Shown: positions 46,748-56,111 of the stretch, piece after piece
Position numbering within the stretch: position 1 is the stretch's first letter
Layout of the letters: every line of letters starts with the position of its first letter
Made by a program: the position numbers and the translations under genes
Origin: Nostoc sp. 'Lobaria pulmonaria (5183) cyanobiont'
GTDB lineage: Bacteria; Cyanobacteriota; Cyanobacteriia; Cyanobacteriales; Nostocaceae
Direction of reading: 5' to 3'
Assembly (NCBI RefSeq): GCF_002949795.1
Contig: NZ_CP026692.1
Location: 5,626,545-5,690,544 of the forward strand
DNA: 64,000 bases
The notes under the pieces: generated by a model
Seen by the model: only the letters and a program-made list of their open reading frames with translations
Database searches by the model: none
Told to the model about the DNA's origin: nothing

Positions 46748-47139
46748 TCAAACACCTCCTTAAATCAAATCTACTAGTGACTACTTCTATAACTATCCTC
46801 CGCAATAACTTTGGGTAAATGTACCTATCTAAAGTTGAGGTTTTCCCTTTAGACGATGAAATTTTGAGATTTGTTTGTTTGCCCTCTATCTTTGGACAGA
46901 TGACAAAGTATTGAAAATCAGCAGGTAAGGCTGAGAAGAATCTTACTCTTACCAAAGATAAAACAAAAAGGAAGAAGCTGGGGAGGAAGTTGACATTCTG
47001 CCGATCAAACGTCAAGCTAGTCCTGAAGACTATTGGCTAGTGATTTGCTTTCATACAAGCAAAAATCGCCAGTAGTAGAATAACCTAGTAAAGTGCGTAA
47101 ACTTTACGTAGCTTTTTTAATTTTTTGAGGTAACTTTTG
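46748..47139. other. Divergent promoter region between mscS-like gene and ahcY
   Basis: 392 bases. It contains the exact palindrome CGTAAA-C-TTTACG at 47096-47108, shortly before ahcY, which could be an operator or a weak hairpin. No riboswitch fold is apparent. No supported ORF. Confidence 0.4.
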
Positions 47140-48417
47140 ATGACCGCAACTTCTCCCCGATTAAAGCACGAGGTTAAAGACCTCGGCCTAGCTGCCTTGG
47201 GAAGACAGCGCATTGAATGGGCTGGACGCGAAATGCCAGTTTTGCGGCAAATTCGCGATCGCTTTGCTATCGAAAAGCCCTTCGCTGGTTTACGCCTTGT
47301 AGCTTGTGCCCACATTACAACAGAAACAGCACATTTGGCGATCGCTCTGAAAGCCGGTGGTGCAGATGCGCTTTTAATTGCTAGCAATCCTTTATCAACG
47401 CAAGATGACGTAGCCGCTAGCCTCGTCGCCGATCATGAAATTCCCGTCTTTGCTCAAAAAGGCGAAGATAACGAAACTTATAACCGCCACGTTCAAATAG
47501 CTTTAGATCATCGCCCCAACATCATTGTTGATGACGGTAGCGATGTGGTTGCGGCTTTAATCCAACACCGCCAACACCAAATCGCTGATTTGATTGGTAG
47601 CACCGAAGAAACCACCACTGGTATTGTACGGTTACGCGCCATGTTTAGAGAAGGCGTTCTCACCTTCCCCGCAGTCAACGTTAACGACGCCGACACCAAG
47701 CACTTCTTTGATAATCGCTATGGTACTGGGCAATCAACCCTAGATGGCATTATCCGCGCCACCAATATTTTGTTGGCTGGTAAAAACATTGTTGTCGTCG
47801 GTTATGGCTGGTGTGGCAAAGGTACAGCCCTCCGCGCCCGTGGGATGGGTGCTAACGTCATCGTCACCGAAATCGACCCCATCAAGGCGATTGAAGCGGT
47901 AATGGATGGCTTCCGCGTTCTACCAATGGCGAAGGCTGCACCCCAAGGTGATATTTTTATCACTGTGACTGGTAACAAGCACGTCGTTCGTGGCGAACAC
48001 TTCGATGTCATGAAAGATGGTGCGATCGTTTGTAACTCCGGTCACTTTGACTTAGAACTTGATTTGAAATACTTGGCTGCACAAGCTAAGGAAATCAAAG
48101 AAGTTCGTCCTTTCACTGAAGAATACAAGTTGAAAAATGGTAAATCAGTTGTCGTTCTCGGACAAGGACGCTTGATTAACCTAGCTGCGGCTGAAGGACA
48201 CCCCAGCGCGGTAATGGATATGAGTTTTGCGAACCAAGCTTTGGCTTGTGAATTCCTGGTGAAGAATAAGGGTAAGTTGGAACCCGGTTTGCATTCAATT
48301 CCTGTTGAAGTCGATCAAGAAATTGCTCGGTTGAAGTTGCAGGCTATGGGTATCACGATTGATAGCCTAACACCCGATCAAATTGAGTACATCAATTCTT
48401 GGACAAGTGGAACTTGA
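47140..48417 (+). CDS. ahcY: S-adenosyl-L-homocysteine hydrolase
   Basis: 425 residues. It splits S-adenosylhomocysteine into adenosine and homocysteine, keeping methylation going in the activated methyl cycle. Motifs: CAHITTETAHLAIAL, NAD-binding VVVGYGWCGKGTALRARGMG, NSGHFDLELD and EGHPSAVMDMSFANQAL. The enzyme is cytosolic and usually tetrameric. ATG at 47140 is preferred over the TTG one codon upstream because GAGG (47127-47130) is 9 bases before it. A clear terminator follows. Confidence 0.97.
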   Translation: MTATSPRLKHEVKDLGLAALGRQRIEWAGREMPVLRQIRDRFAIEKPFAGLRLVACAHITTETAHLAIALKAGGADALLIASNPLSTQDDVAASLVADHEIPVFAQKGEDNETYNRHVQIALDHRPNIIVDDGSDVVAALIQHRQHQIADLIGSTEETTTGIVRLRAMFREGVLTFPAVNVNDADTKHFFDNRYGTGQSTLDGIIRATNILLAGKNIVVVGYGWCGKGTALRARGMGANVIVTEIDPIKAIEAVMDGFRVLPMAKAAPQGDIFITVTGNKHVVRGEHFDVMKDGAIVCNSGHFDLELDLKYLAAQAKEIKEVRPFTEEYKLKNGKSVVVLGQGRLINLAAAEGHPSAVMDMSFANQALACEFLVKNKGKLEPGLHSIPVEVDQEIARLKLQAMGITIDSLTPDQIEYINSWTSGT

Positions 48418-48441
48418 TACATTGATTAGTTAATTTTTTGA

Positions 48442-48470
48442 GGGATAGGCTTTTGGCTTATCCCTTTTTT
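48442..48470 (+). terminator. Rho-independent terminator of ahcY
   Basis: GGGATAGGC, TTTT-type loop, GGCTTATCCC (48442-48464), then six T (48465-48470), 25 bases after the ahcY stop. Confidence 0.9.
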
Positions 48471-49058
48471 ATTTGTAAAATATCAATTACTCATCTTCCA
48501 GTCAGATATATTTAATTATTGAGTTAAGCAATAATCTTCAATAAACTTAGAACTATTTGCCATTCCTTCATGCAATACTACTTTCCAGTGATTGTTGGAA
48601 AATTGGTGAGAAACCAGGATGGATCAGTAGACACAAAGCTTACTACAAAGAACCAAAGGAAATTTATATTACTGGCGGCAAATTGTGTGTAATTGGTAAT
48701 CAAGAATCAGAAGATTATATAGATAACTCTTTGGATTAGGTCTTAGATTTAATTGACTTAACTTGGAGTCGCGTTACTGTTGAAATATAAATCTCTCTCT
48801 GACTACTTTTGATCGTTCAAGCAAGTCCCAATAAAACGAGTTTCAAAAGCCAAGCATGAAAATATTCTAGGGACTGGGATTTTTACTCAGCATTGGCTCA
48901 ACGCCGCGCTACCGCTAATAGCACTTAGCACTTTCCAGTCAGATTCTGTGAACGATTACCTTTTAGTGTGGAATTTTGGATGAAATTTTTCGACAAAATG
49001 TTTCGGATTTTCTGATAACTTACTGTATTCTGGGATATCCTACCTTGTGGAGAGCCAA
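48471..49058. other. Gene-poor region with a probable coding relic
   Basis: At about 48608-48790 one frame reads EKPGWISRHKAYYKEPKEIY, ITGGKLCVIGNQESEDYIDN and, after an in-frame TAG at 48737, VLDLIDLTWSRVTVEI. The protein-like composition on both sides of the stop suggests a broken gene of unknown family. The frame beginning at 48557 has no ribosome site. A dispersed repeat lies at 48885. Confidence 0.35.
48885..48931. repeat. Dispersed repeat (GGCTCAACGCC-GCTACCGCTAA type)
   Basis: Contains CAGCATTGGCTCAACGCCG and GCTACCGCTAATAGCACT. An inverted, closely similar copy lies at 55851-55903. A non-coding repeat family. Confidence 0.75.
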
Positions 49059-49334
49059 ATGATGACTATGAATATGCAACGACTCATCAAAAAAACCTCT
49101 AACCCAATTCGCAAGACAACAGAAGTAACTCCATCATCGACTGAACCCATTGAGATGCTTGAGAGTCAAGATATTCCTGAATCGGTGGTTGAACCAAATC
49201 CACCTGTGTACATCGAAGCATCCGAATCGGACTACATCTGGGAAGATTATCGCCCTTTGCGCTCCGTTGCTAACTCTGGCTGGCAACCGTCTGATGTGTG
49301 GCGCGAGTTGAGGGTTGATAATTTCTGCGGGTGA
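49059..49334 (+). CDS. Small hypothetical protein
   Basis: 91 residues from the preferred ATG at 49059 (GGAGAG about 5 bases upstream; the longer frame begins with GTG at 49047). The N-terminus is basic and disordered, the middle acidic and Pro/Glu-rich (EPIEMLESQDIPESVVEPNP), and the C-terminus has a compact aromatic motif (DYIWEDYRPLRSVANSGWQP then SDVWRELRVDNF). No known domain. The spacing to ilvD (226 bases) argues for an independent gene. Confidence 0.55.
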   Translation: MMTMNMQRLIKKTSNPIRKTTEVTPSSTEPIEMLESQDIPESVVEPNPPVYIEASESDYIWEDYRPLRSVANSGWQPSDVWRELRVDNFCG

Positions 49335-49560
49335 GTAATATTAACGCAGAGAGCCATTCGATTTATTGCTGAATAAAATTATACGTTTGTGTAAGTCCTG
49401 CTGAAATGTAATTCCTCAGCTACAGCAATAAAGTAGTGCAGGTGTCGTAGTCCCATATTTTTGATACTTTATAAGTATCAATTCCAAATAAATATATATT
49501 GGACATCTCAAAAAAGGCTACATATCATACTCGTACAGAGATTTGATTGAGGCCAGAGCA

Positions 49561-51267
49561 ATGAGTGAAAAAACAACGTCAGATAATTTTAAAAGTAAAG
49601 TTGTCACACAAGGGGTACAGCGATCGCCAAATCGCGCTATGCTGCGTGCAGTAGGTTTTCAAGATGAAGACTTTAAGAAAGCAATTGTCGGTGTGGCTAA
49701 TGCCTACAGCACCATCACTCCCTGTAACATGGGGATTAATAAACTAGCACTCATCGCTGAAGCTGGAATTAAACTAGCTGGGGCAATGCCGCAAATGTTC
49801 GGCACAATTACTGTTAGTGATGCGATTTCGATGGGAACTGAGGGGATGAAATATTCCTTAGTGTCACGCGAAGTAATTGCTGACTCCATTGAAACCGTCT
49901 GTAATGGTCAAAGTATGGATGGTGTGATCGCCATCGGTGGCTGTGATAAAAATATGCCAGGGGCGATGATGGCAATGGCAAGAATGAATATCCCGGCTAT
50001 CTTTGTTTACGGTGGGACAATTAAACCCGGACACTATGAGGGCCGCGACTTGACTGTTGTGAGTTCCTTTGAGGCTGTGGGTGAATACAGTGCTGGCAAA
50101 ATTGACGACACCGAACTGATGGAAGTAGAACGCCGCGCTTGTTCTGGTGCTGGTTCTTGTGGTGGGATGTTCACAGCCAATACTATGTCCTCGGCCTTTG
50201 AAGCGATGGGCATGAGTTTACCCTATTCTTCGACAATGGCGGCAGAAGATGATGAAAAAGCCGATAGCACGGAAAAATCAGCCAAGGTATTAGTAGAAGC
50301 AATTCGCAATCAACTGTTACCCCGACAAATTATCACCCGTAAATCTATAGAAAATGCTATTTCTGTAATTATGGCTGTGGGTGGTTCAACTAACGCCGTG
50401 TTACATTTTCTGGCGATCGCTCGTGCGGCTGGTGTAGAACTTAATCTAGATGATTTTGAAATTATCCGCGATCGTGTCCCGGTTTTATGTGATTTAAAAC
50501 CTAGTGGTAGATATGTCGCCACAGACTTACATCAAGCTGGTGGTATTCCCCAAGTGATGAAAATGCTATTGGTACATGGATTACTTCACGGTGACTGTAT
50601 CACCATCACAGGTAAAACCATCGCCGAAATTTTAGCAGATGTCCCCGATGAACCACCAAGCAATCAAGATGTGATTCGGCCTTGGAATAACCCGATGTAT
50701 GCCCAAGGTCACTTAGCCATCCTAAAAGGGAATCTTGCTACAGAGGGAGCAGTAGCAAAAATTACCGGAGTGAAAAATCCCGGCATTACTGGTTCTGCAC
50801 GGGTATTTGATTCCGAGGAAGAATGCTTAGATGCCATCCTTGCAGGTAAGATTAAAGTCGGTGATGTGATTGTCATCCGTTATGAAGGGCCCAAAGGCGG
50901 CCCTGGTATGCGGGAAATGCTAGCGCCCACCTCAGCAATTATTGGTGCGGGTTTAGGTGATGCAGTCGGGTTAATTACTGACGGACGTTTTTCCGGCGGT
51001 ACTTACGGGATGGTAGTCGGACACGTTGCTCCCGAAGCCGCCGTTGGTGGTGCGATCGCTCTGGTCGAAGAAGGTGATAGCATCACTATTGATGCTAATT
51101 CTCGCTTGTTACAAATCAACATTTCTGATGCAGAATTAGCCAGTCGCCGCGCAAAATGGCAACCCCGTCCACCCCGTTATACAAAAGGCATCTTAGCAAA
51201 ATATGCTAAGTTAGTTTCCTCTAGTAGTGTTGGTGCTGTCACAGACTTGGATTTATTTCATGAGTAG
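49561..51267 (+). CDS. ilvD: Dihydroxy-acid dehydratase
   Basis: 568 residues. It dehydrates 2,3-dihydroxy-isovalerate and its homologue in branched-chain amino-acid synthesis using an Fe-S cluster. Cluster and active-site motifs: PCNMGIN, GGCDKNMPGAMMAMARM, CSGAGSCGGMFTANTMSSAF and GRFSGGTYGMVVGHVAPEA. ATG at 49561 is preferred; the longer frame begins with a TTG inside the ribosome-binding region (TTGAGG). No other ilv gene is adjacent. A MITE is inserted 23 bases after the stop. Confidence 0.97.
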   Translation: MSEKTTSDNFKSKVVTQGVQRSPNRAMLRAVGFQDEDFKKAIVGVANAYSTITPCNMGINKLALIAEAGIKLAGAMPQMFGTITVSDAISMGTEGMKYSLVSREVIADSIETVCNGQSMDGVIAIGGCDKNMPGAMMAMARMNIPAIFVYGGTIKPGHYEGRDLTVVSSFEAVGEYSAGKIDDTELMEVERRACSGAGSCGGMFTANTMSSAFEAMGMSLPYSSTMAAEDDEKADSTEKSAKVLVEAIRNQLLPRQIITRKSIENAISVIMAVGGSTNAVLHFLAIARAAGVELNLDDFEIIRDRVPVLCDLKPSGRYVATDLHQAGGIPQVMKMLLVHGLLHGDCITITGKTIAEILADVPDEPPSNQDVIRPWNNPMYAQGHLAILKGNLATEGAVAKITGVKNPGITGSARVFDSEEECLDAILAGKIKVGDVIVIRYEGPKGGPGMREMLAPTSAIIGAGLGDAVGLITDGRFSGGTYGMVVGHVAPEAAVGGAIALVEEGDSITIDANSRLLQINISDAELASRRAKWQPRPPRYTKGILAKYAKLVSSSSVGAVTDLDLFHE

Positions 51268-51290
51268 GGAGTAAGGGTAGAGACGCGATA

Positions 51291-51485
51291 CATTGGTGTC
51301 AAATTAAGCTGAAATCTCCTCACTGCATGAGTTTTGCCCTCACCCCCAGCCCCTCTCCCAAATTGGGAGAGGGGAGCATAATTCTCCAGTTCCCCTTCTC
51401 CCATGTTGGGAGAAGGGGTTAGGGGATGAGGGCAACTCTAGAACGCTTTCTCTTACCTAACTTTTACCTTAAGTTGACACCAATG
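51291..51485. mobile_element. MITE-like element, copy 2, with perfect 9-bp target duplication
   Basis: 195 bp. Ends CATTGGTGTCAA (left) and TTGACACCAATG (right) are exact inverted repeats of 12 bases. The core has the same CACCCCCAGCCCCTCTCCC / GGGAGAGGGG segments as copy 1. GACGCGATA flanks it on both sides (51282-51290 and 51486-51494). Removing the element and one duplicate restores a 24-base palindrome pairing at 11 of 12 positions. No coding capacity. Confidence 0.9.
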
Positions 51486-51723
51486 GACGCGATATACCGC
51501 GTCTCTCTATAAAAGTATGGAAAGACGACTTTCTAGCATTGGCTGTGAAACTTATTTCATCTTTTCGCGATCGCTGTATGTCAAAATCGAAAATGTATAC
51601 TTCTTGTTTTTTACCGCGATCGCGACCTGTATTTACTTATCTTCACATAGTCTGCTTCTTTTAAGTCGCTCTACTTATGTTTTAAAGTAGAAAGTAGTTG
51701 ATTGAAAGTGTTTGTTACTACCA

Positions 51724-52116
51724 ATGAAAGTTTTAGGGTTAATCTTGCCAGTCCTGTTGCTGCTATGCAGTCCTGCTATGGCAGTTGAGCTTAAAGGACA
51801 AAATATTGATGGTCAAAAGCTGCCTGCTAGAGCTTATTACTATGCAACTGGTGGAGTCTACAAAGTTCATGTGCGCTTTCACAACAAACGAGCCACAATT
51901 TACTTTGACGACGGCAACCAAACAACTATACAGTTGAACCAGCAAGCGATCGCTGACTCAAAGAATATTGAAGGTTTTGGAAAACTAGGACAATATCCTC
52001 TAAATAGAACATTCAGTGTTGGGTTGGTGTATGACAATAATTGGCTCGGTAGCAATGATAGTCAATTCCAACTGTCTAATCCGCTAGATGGGTTGTGGAA
52101 AATTAGTTTGGAGTGA
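51724..52116 (+). CDS. Small secreted hypothetical protein
   Basis: 130 residues. A clear signal peptide (MKVLGLILPVLLLLCSPAMA) with cleavage after AMA leaves a mature domain of about 110 residues rich in beta strands (YYATGGVYKVHVRFHNKRAT; FQLSNPLDGLWKISLE). ATG at 51724 places the signal peptide at the start; the TTG four codons earlier is unlikely. No family recognised. It probably acts in the periplasm. The 238 bases before it show two HIP1-like sites but no promoter I can assign. Confidence 0.7.
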   Translation: MKVLGLILPVLLLLCSPAMAVELKGQNIDGQKLPARAYYYATGGVYKVHVRFHNKRATIYFDDGNQTTIQLNQQAIADSKNIEGFGKLGQYPLNRTFSVGLVYDNNWLGSNDSQFQLSNPLDGLWKISLE

Positions 52117-52350
52117 AATACTCATCAGACTTTAAAAAGGTTTCTCAGTTCTGACAAGGTAACTCAACAATATATCCTTTGCTAGCTTCGGAGTAACTAC
52201 TTAATTAATCAAGTAACATATATAAGATTCCTATTTAATTTTTGAATAACTAAGCGGCTTAAAAGCTTGCCAGACAAAGATTTCCTTTTCACAATCTGAG
52301 CAGGATTCAAGTAGGATTACTATATATATGTGAACATAATAATTACATAA

Positions 52351-53364
52351 ATGAAAATTGGCATTCAAAATACAGTAGAAATTCTAGAGCAAGTTCACCA
52401 ATTAGAGTCCACATTAGGTCTTAAAAATGAAGCCTGCCGTTCTAAATTTTTGATTCATCCTGACTTCACTTCAAAAGTTTTTTTATTTTTGCATGGTTTT
52501 ACAGCAGGCCCTTACCAGTTCGAGCCGCTTGGTAAAGCCTTCTTTAACACGGGATATAACGTTCTGATTCCTTTACAACCAGGTCATGGACGCTCAGGTG
52601 ACTGGAAGTTTCAAAACCCTCCACCCCTGCCAACAGATATTGAGATTTATCAAAAATTTGTAATCAAATGGTTGCAGATTGCAAAAACGCTAGGGCAACA
52701 AGTTGTAATTGGTGGATTATCAACAGGTGGAACTTTAGCTGCTTGGTTAGCTTTAGAGCATCCTCAAGAGATTGACCGCACCTTATTGTTCACGCCTTAT
52801 TTAGGTAGCCGCTACTTAATATTTGATCAACTGATCAAAATTCTGCCAATTTACTTTGAATGGTTCAACAAAGATGCACCCGGTAATTTTGGTTATAAAG
52901 GTTTTTGTCTCAAGGCCTTACGAATATTTCTGGAATTGGGATATGAGGTTTTAGATAAGTCTCAAGGCTGTGTTTCTGCCCCAATTTTAATGGTGTGTAG
53001 TGAGGCCGATAGTGCTGTTAGTCGCTCGAAACAGCAGGAGCTTTTCCGAAGAGTACTTAGGCAGCAACTAAAATCCTGGTATTACTGTTTCGATGATTCG
53101 CTTCACATTGAACATCGAATGATGACAAAATTGGAAGACAATGATTATGAGGAACTGGTAATTACCCTTAGTAAAGCATTTGTTGAGAGTGATTTAACTT
53201 GGGTAGAGTTTCAGGAAATGGCAAAGCGGATAGCGCAGGGGCAAGCTCATGACCAAATCATGCGAGAACTCAACTTTGATGAACAAGTTTTTCCACAGCT
53301 ATCTGCAATGATGACTCAAGGTTTTGGCTGTGAACATCTTAAATGTATTAATCCAGATTCCTAA
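52351..53364 (+). CDS. Alpha/beta hydrolase
   Basis: 337 residues. Oxyanion region LFLHGFTAGPYQFEPLG, nucleophile elbow GGLSTGGTLAAW (Ser), acid in VCSEADSAVSR (Asp) and base in DDSLHIEHRMM (His) give a complete triad. The C-terminal 70 residues (ITLSKAFVESDLTWVEFQEM onwards) extend beyond the usual fold. Closest in style to carboxylesterase or monoglyceride-lipase-like hydrolases; the substrate is unknown. No signal peptide, so it is cytosolic. Confidence 0.88.
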   Translation: MKIGIQNTVEILEQVHQLESTLGLKNEACRSKFLIHPDFTSKVFLFLHGFTAGPYQFEPLGKAFFNTGYNVLIPLQPGHGRSGDWKFQNPPPLPTDIEIYQKFVIKWLQIAKTLGQQVVIGGLSTGGTLAAWLALEHPQEIDRTLLFTPYLGSRYLIFDQLIKILPIYFEWFNKDAPGNFGYKGFCLKALRIFLELGYEVLDKSQGCVSAPILMVCSEADSAVSRSKQQELFRRVLRQQLKSWYYCFDDSLHIEHRMMTKLEDNDYEELVITLSKAFVESDLTWVEFQEMAKRIAQGQAHDQIMRELNFDEQVFPQLSAMMTQGFGCEHLKCINPDS

Positions 53365-54112
53365 TGAGCATCATAATTTTGCAAAAAATAGTTTTATGTG
53401 TAAAATATGATACTTATCTTCAAATTATAAAGAAGGAAAAATTTCTTGGGGAGCGTCGCAAAGAATGCTTGCAAGTTGATGTCTGCCCTAATTGCTGTAA
53501 GGTTGCGTAAGACTAAATTAGTATCGCTAGAAACATTGCATTTGACTTTGGCAACTATGCTCCACCCCACGCATAAGTGATCAGCCTACCGAAATTTTAC
53601 CTTGAAGTCTCCAGCAACTGCGTAAGCGTAGCCCGTCGTAGACATCGCCATACCTATCGGTAAAAGTCAGCGCAAGTTTTTTCAGTTACTAACATCCTAT
53701 CTGCTTGATTACTTTTTAAACTATTGAAATTTTATATAAGGATATCCAAGTTTTCCCGACTTAGATATCCACTAGCAACATAACCTACATTTAATAGATT
53801 GTTAATTCTATTATAATTACTAATTTTATTTTGAAATGCTTCTTGGGACAGTTATAAATTCGTCCTTAAGTTAGATATCAAAATTAGATACATATCTTTA
53901 TATAATGTAGTTTAAAATTTCATTAAAGTTTTTGTGTACAAGAGAAAGTTACTTGTATAATCCTACCTTCCTAAATAGTTACTAAATAAAGTTGTCTGAT
54001 TTTTACCGGAAGCTTTTATATTGAGCTTAACGTATCAAGTTGAATTAGCGATCGCAAGCATAAAACATCAGCTAGATGCAGGTGCGTTAACCAGTGCAAC
54101 GCACCTCACTTT
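53365..54112. other. Gene-free region
   Basis: 748 bases without a supported ORF. It is AT-rich and holds one dispersed oligonucleotide repeat at 53620-53649. It may carry the transcript ends of the hydrolase and ppx genes; I see no clear terminator or RNA gene. Confidence 0.5.
53620..53649. repeat. Dispersed GCGTAAGCGTAGCCC-type repeat
   Basis: The segment contains GCGTAAGCGTAGCCCGTCG followed by TAGACATCGC, a short repeat of a type I recall being scattered through Nostoc genomes. A related AGCGTAGCCGAAGTGC motif is at 44999-45014. Confidence 0.5.
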
Positions 54113-55762
54113 CTAAGACAAGTTAGCAACGCTAGACTTTTCTAAACTTGCTACTAATTTCACTCCAAATTCTTCTTCAAACACTCCTTTTTTATAATCT
54201 AAACTCCAAAGTTCTAAAGCACAATCATCATTTAATTGAGATGGAAAAATTAGCAGGTTGACCTGCCTAAGTTGTGGATAATACTCACATTCCACTTGAG
54301 CGATCGCACCAATTTGTCGTCTATCAAATGCCACTGCTAATCTTAAAATTGCACTTAATTGACTAACAATTTGTCGCTGTTGTTTAGTCAGCAAACTTTG
54401 GTAGTTTTCATGTTTTTTCTTGGGCGGCGATTTGCGATGATAACGCGCTAAATTTGCAATAATTTCAATCTCGGTTTCTGTATAACCGAGTAATTCTCCA
54501 TTGCGAATTAAATAGTAAGAGTGCTTGTGGTGAGACGAATGGCTGATATAATGACCGCAATTGTGTAATATGGCCGCTGCCCACAGCATTTGTCGCTCGT
54601 CAGTTCCCCAGTGGTGTAACGTACCTTGAGTTTGGTCAAATAAACTCTCGGCAAATTTTGCCACGCGATCGCTATATTCTAAGTTGATGTGGTATTTATC
54701 CGCCAGTTTGAGAACATTCCGTTCCCGAACTGAACTTTGGTAGCATAGCTTATCTTCAATTAAACCGTGGGTTAACATCCAGTCTACGATTACGCCTTCT
54801 CTGAGAGAACGCTCACAAACTGTAACCGATTCACTACCCAAAAGGGTCATTGCTTCTTGTAATATGACTGCGCCAGCGAGGATAACTTCAGGGCGCTTCT
54901 CTGGCATACCAGGAATCTCAGCCTTTTCGGAATTACTCAGTTTCCGCAAGCGATTTACCAACTCTTGCAAGTCTTTAAAACTAAATTGGTAGCCATTGAG
55001 AGTGGAAGGAATAACACCCGACTTTTCCCGTGCGTGAATCATCGCCAGGGTTTCAATTGTGCCCGCCGTACCGACCAAACGCGGAGATTCCCCAAACTCT
55101 AGGTTTGCTAAGATTTCTTCTACAGAACGTTCCAACATCCCGCGTGCATAAGCTTGCAGATACTGGAACTCAATGTGACTAATGGGGTCAGTAGTGATTA
55201 ATTCGCTAGTGAGTCGCACTGCACCAACTTTCGTACTGGTGAGAATGCGGGCTTGCTGACTATCGCCTAAAATCAATTCTGTAGAACCACCGCCAATATC
55301 AATAATGGTATGAGGCTGGTTGTTAAATTCCATGCCCGACAGCACGCCAAGATAGATTCGCCGCGCTTCTTCTTGACCAGAAATCAAGTCAACGCTTAAA
55401 CCCAACTCCGCTTCTATTTTGTGCAAAAAATCTTTACCATTGGGGGCTTCCCGCACAGCACTAGTTGCCACAGCAATGATAGTTTCAGCGTTGATAGTTT
55501 TGGCAACTTCTTGGAAGCGTCCACAAGCCGCGATCGCCTTTTTAATTATCTCTGGTTTGAGTTCTCCAGTGGTAAGATTGCGATCGCCAAGCCTCACGGT
55601 TTCCTTTTCTCTAGCAATAATGCTGAAAGCTGGTAGTGTGGGGTCAATCTTGACTACTACCATGTGTAGAGAATTTGTTCCCAGGTCAATGGCAGCAATA
55701 ATCCGATGTTGCTTAGATGGTTGAGTAGGAATACTCTCCCAGCTAGAAACTAAATTCAGCAT
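54113..55762 (-). CDS. ppx: Exopolyphosphatase (Ppx/GppA family)
   Basis: 549 residues. Actin-like ATPase-fold domain: AAIDLGTNSLHMVVV, GQEEARRIYLGVL, IDIGGGSTELI and GTAGTIETLAMIHAR. The C-terminal HD-like domain (AAAILHNCGHYISHSSHHKH; IEIIANLARYHRKS) covers about residues 330-520. It releases phosphate from polyphosphate or converts pppGpp to ppGpp, thus linking phosphate storage and stress signalling. The length matches long Ppx forms. Cytosolic and apparently monocistronic. Confidence 0.94.
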   Translation of the reverse strand: MLNLVSSWESIPTQPSKQHRIIAAIDLGTNSLHMVVVKIDPTLPAFSIIAREKETVRLGDRNLTTGELKPEIIKKAIAACGRFQEVAKTINAETIIAVATSAVREAPNGKDFLHKIEAELGLSVDLISGQEEARRIYLGVLSGMEFNNQPHTIIDIGGGSTELILGDSQQARILTSTKVGAVRLTSELITTDPISHIEFQYLQAYARGMLERSVEEILANLEFGESPRLVGTAGTIETLAMIHAREKSGVIPSTLNGYQFSFKDLQELVNRLRKLSNSEKAEIPGMPEKRPEVILAGAVILQEAMTLLGSESVTVCERSLREGVIVDWMLTHGLIEDKLCYQSSVRERNVLKLADKYHINLEYSDRVAKFAESLFDQTQGTLHHWGTDERQMLWAAAILHNCGHYISHSSHHKHSYYLIRNGELLGYTETEIEIIANLARYHRKSPPKKKHENYQSLLTKQQRQIVSQLSAILRLAVAFDRRQIGAIAQVECEYYPQLRQVNLLIFPSQLNDDCALELWSLDYKKGVFEEEFGVKLVASLEKSSVANLS

Positions 55763-55850
55763 CTAGTTTTCTCTCTTTATTAAGAAATGATGGCAAACGG
55801 TGATATGTCGGGGTAGCTAGCACTGATATTTATGACAACACACTTGCTCA

Positions 55851-55903
55851 GACTGAGTGCTGTTAGCGGTAGCAGGGCGTTGAGCCAGTGCTGAATATTG
55901 AGT
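55851..55903. repeat. Dispersed repeat, inverted copy of 48885
   Basis: Contains GTGCTGTTAGCGGTAGCAGG and GCGTTGAGCCAGTGCTGAA, the near complement of the copy at 48885-48931. It sits between the divergent ppx and ubiA genes. Confidence 0.75.
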
Positions 55904-56111
55904 AAATTAAAAAATACTCAGCATTCGCAACTCAGTTTGGTCGAGGGTAACTGAGCTATGTATATTTACCCTACTATTTATAACCGCAGTGACTATTTTA
56001 AGATATTTAAAGTTGCCACTTTGGGTTATGTTTTTACAAATAACAAATAACGTTATTCTATAGATGTAAAGAAGTGTGAATTCATCTCTCTAAAGTTATT
56101 TGTTGATTTCT

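Noticed and set aside
46719..47015. 98-codon minus-strand frame overlapping the MscS gene start
   Set aside because: It covers the strong AAGGAGGTG site and GTG start of the channel in another frame and has no family match.
47096..47108. CGTAAA-C-TTTACG palindrome before ahcY as an operator or riboswitch
   Set aside because: Too short to assign to any regulator, and no SAH- or SAM-riboswitch fold could be drawn around it.
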